A DNA stretch of 7,980 nt, taken from NCBI GenBank assembly GCA_902496335.1, contig CABVAO010000064.1:1-7980 (forward strand), read 5' to 3'. The notes below the pieces were generated by a model that made no database searches, was not told the origin of the DNA, and was given only the letters and a program-made list of their open reading frames with translations. A program made the position numbers and the translations under genes. This DNA comes from an uncultured Collinsella sp. Its GTDB lineage: Bacteria; Actinomycetota; Coriobacteriia; Coriobacteriales; Coriobacteriaceae. Positions 7,449-7,980 of the stretch are shown piece after piece. How positions within the stretch are numbered: position 1 is the first letter of the stretch; each line of letters opens with the position of its first letter.

Positions 7449-7593
7449 GGGCCCAGTGCATGGGATTCGAACCCGACAGGGTGCGGAGCTGAGGAAACGC
7501 GCAAGCGTTTTCCAGCGCAGCACGCGAGGAGCGGAGCGACGAAGCGGGACGCGGGCGGCGCCAGCCGCACGCGACATCCCTCATCGCCCACCA
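7449..7593 (+). repeat. GC-rich tRNA-linked repeat unit 1 (145 bp)
   Basis: Begins GGGCCCA, then ATGGGATTCGAACCC (7460-7474, containing the exact reverse complement of the tRNA T-arm GGGTTCGAATCCC). A very GC-rich middle follows, with a GGAAACGC/GCGTTTTCC hairpin and many GGAGCG/GACGAAGCG-like strings. It ends in an exact copy of the tRNA-Val 3' end (7576-7593). It differs from unit 2 by about 5 substitutions and two single-base indels. Reading frames across it are low-complexity translations with no recognisable protein. Confidence 0.9.
7576..7593 (+). repeat. Copy 1 of the tRNA-Val 3' end (att-like)
   Basis: ATCCCTCATCGCCCACCA, identical to tRNA positions 7390-7407 (3' side of the T stem, acceptor strand, discriminator, CCA). 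Similarity continues as TTGAATTG against CTGATTTG after the tRNA. The 5' acceptor strand GGGCGAT is absent nearby, so this is a fragment and not a gene. Such fragments are typical of integration sites at tRNA 3' ends. Confidence 0.9.
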
Positions 7594-7602
7594 TTGAATT
7601 GG

Positions 7603-7634
7603 AAACGGTCCTCGAAAGGGGACCGTTTTTGTTT
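7603..7634 (+). terminator. Terminator hairpin after repeat unit 1
   Basis: AAACGGTCC (7603-7611) pairs with GGACCGTTT (7620-7628). Two inner pairs (U-G and C-G) close a GAAA tetraloop, and the T-tract TTTTTGTTT overlaps the 3' arm. Stem sequence is unrelated to the terminators after the tRNA and after unit 2. Confidence 0.88.
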
Positions 7635-7779
7635 GGGCCCATTTCATGGGATTCGAACCCGCAAGGGTGCGGAGCTGAGGAAACGCGAAGCGTTTTCCAG
7701 CGCAGCACGCGAGGAGCGGAGCGACGAAGCGGGGCGCGGGCGGCGCCAGCCGCACGCGGACATCCCTCATCGCCCACCA
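7635..7779 (+). repeat. GC-rich tRNA-linked repeat unit 2 (145 bp)
   Basis: Same layout and length as unit 1, offset by 186 bp: GGGCCCA, ATGGGATTCGAACCC (7646-7660), the GGAAACGC-GAA-GCGTTTTCC hairpin, the GC-rich middle, and the tRNA-Val 3' end at 7762-7779. Internal complementarity can close the unit: GTGCGG (7667-7672) with CCGCAC (7750-7755), and GGGAT (7648-7652) with ATCCC (7762-7766). Confidence 0.9.
7762..7779 (+). repeat. Copy 2 of the tRNA-Val 3' end (att-like)
   Basis: The same 18 nt as in the tRNA and copy 1, again 186 bp further on, followed by CTGAATTG. No matching 5' half of a tRNA is present. Confidence 0.9.
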
Positions 7780-7789
7780 CTGAATTGTT

Positions 7790-7820
7790 AGGCCTCCGGC
7801 GATGGAGGCCTTTCCTTTTT
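7790..7820 (+). terminator. Terminator hairpin after repeat unit 2
   Basis: AGGCCTCC (7790-7797) pairs with GGAGGCCT (7804-7811), with a G-U pair closing a GCGA loop, then TTTCCTTTTT. It occupies the same place as the hairpins after the tRNA and unit 1 but has its own stem. Confidence 0.88.
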
Positions 7821-7821
7821 C

Positions 7822-7852
7822 AGGCCCAGCGCATGGGATTCGAACCCGCCAG
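7822..7852 (+). repeat. Truncated repeat unit 3
   Basis: AGGCCCAGCGC followed by ATGGGATTCGAACCC (7833-7847) repeats the first ~31 bp of units 1 and 2, 187 bp after unit 2. Similarity then stops, and no third tRNA-end copy is found in the window. Confidence 0.8.
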
Positions 7853-7980
7853 CACGTCTGTCACAAAGGCCGTGGTCAAAAAATGGCAAAAATGAGTACT
7901 GCTACTTTGTTTGCAACATATAAATAGACAGTATTTGCTTAAGTTACGCAACATATGTCCATTATAAGGGCTAACAGTTG
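7853..7980. other. AT-rich non-coding tail with direct repeats
   Basis: No supported gene. Composition switches abruptly from the GC-rich repeats to AT-rich sequence with A-runs (7877-7892). GCAACATAT occurs twice, 35 bp apart (7913-7921, 7948-7956), within weakly similar surroundings. A consensus TATAAT lies on the minus strand (7966-7961), but its -35 region would fall at or past the window edge. It may be an upstream regulatory region of a gene outside the window or the end of a mobile element; I cannot tell which. Confidence 0.4.

Noticed and set aside
7455..7480. GGGATTCGAACCC as the T-arm of a minus-strand tRNA gene
   Set aside because: Only the inner 3 bp of a T stem pair, there is no acceptor or anticodon arm, and the following bases do not give an NCCA end.
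7449..7852. CRISPR-like array
   Set aside because: Repeats are about 145 bp with short variable terminators between them, not 25-40 bp repeats with uniform spacers, and no cas gene is present.
7315..7895. Several overlapping open frames on both strands across the tRNA and repeat units
   Set aside because: They read through a functional tRNA, terminators and repeats, giving low-complexity repeated peptides; typical spurious calls around tRNA genes.

Overview
The window is high-GC bacterial chromosome. Its content fits a gut actinobacterium of the class Coriobacteriia, probably Collinsella or a close relative. The order murI-rph-rdgB is an actinobacterial arrangement, and the MurE has a lysine-type rather than a diaminopimelate-type selectivity loop. 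The genus is an inference from overall flavour, not from a database match.

All protein genes lie on the minus strand, so the window reads from right to left. asnB (asparagine synthetase B, 7144-5264) is followed by a strong terminator. Next comes a compact cluster: murE (5151-3438), a HAD-family phosphatase (3330-2426), murI (2374-1490), rph (1435-710) and rdgB (564 to the window edge, 3' end missing). murE and murI supply peptidoglycan precursors, rph trims tRNA 3' ends, and rdgB clears deaminated purine nucleotides. The HAD phosphatase has no assignable substrate.

Two adjacent genes are broken in this sequence. murE carries an exact head-to-tail 151-bp duplication of its P-loop segment that shifts the frame. 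The two copies differ at 10 sites, all synonymous, which looks like two alleles joined together (strain-mixed assembly or allelic recombination) rather than a decayed duplicate. The HAD gene has a frameshift at or next to a short GCAC repeat, 3' of its nucleophile motif. Removing one 151-bp unit restores a 520-residue MurE.

The right end is different. A plus-strand tRNA-Val(UAC) with encoded CCA and its own terminator is followed by two nearly identical 145-bp GC-rich units and the first ~31 bp of a third. Each full unit ends in an exact 18-nt copy of the tRNA-Val 3' end, and each copy is followed by a terminator whose stem is unrelated to the others. No protein gene is supported there. This array is the least explained structure in the window. 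The last ~130 bp are AT-rich and hold a 9-bp direct repeat but no gene.
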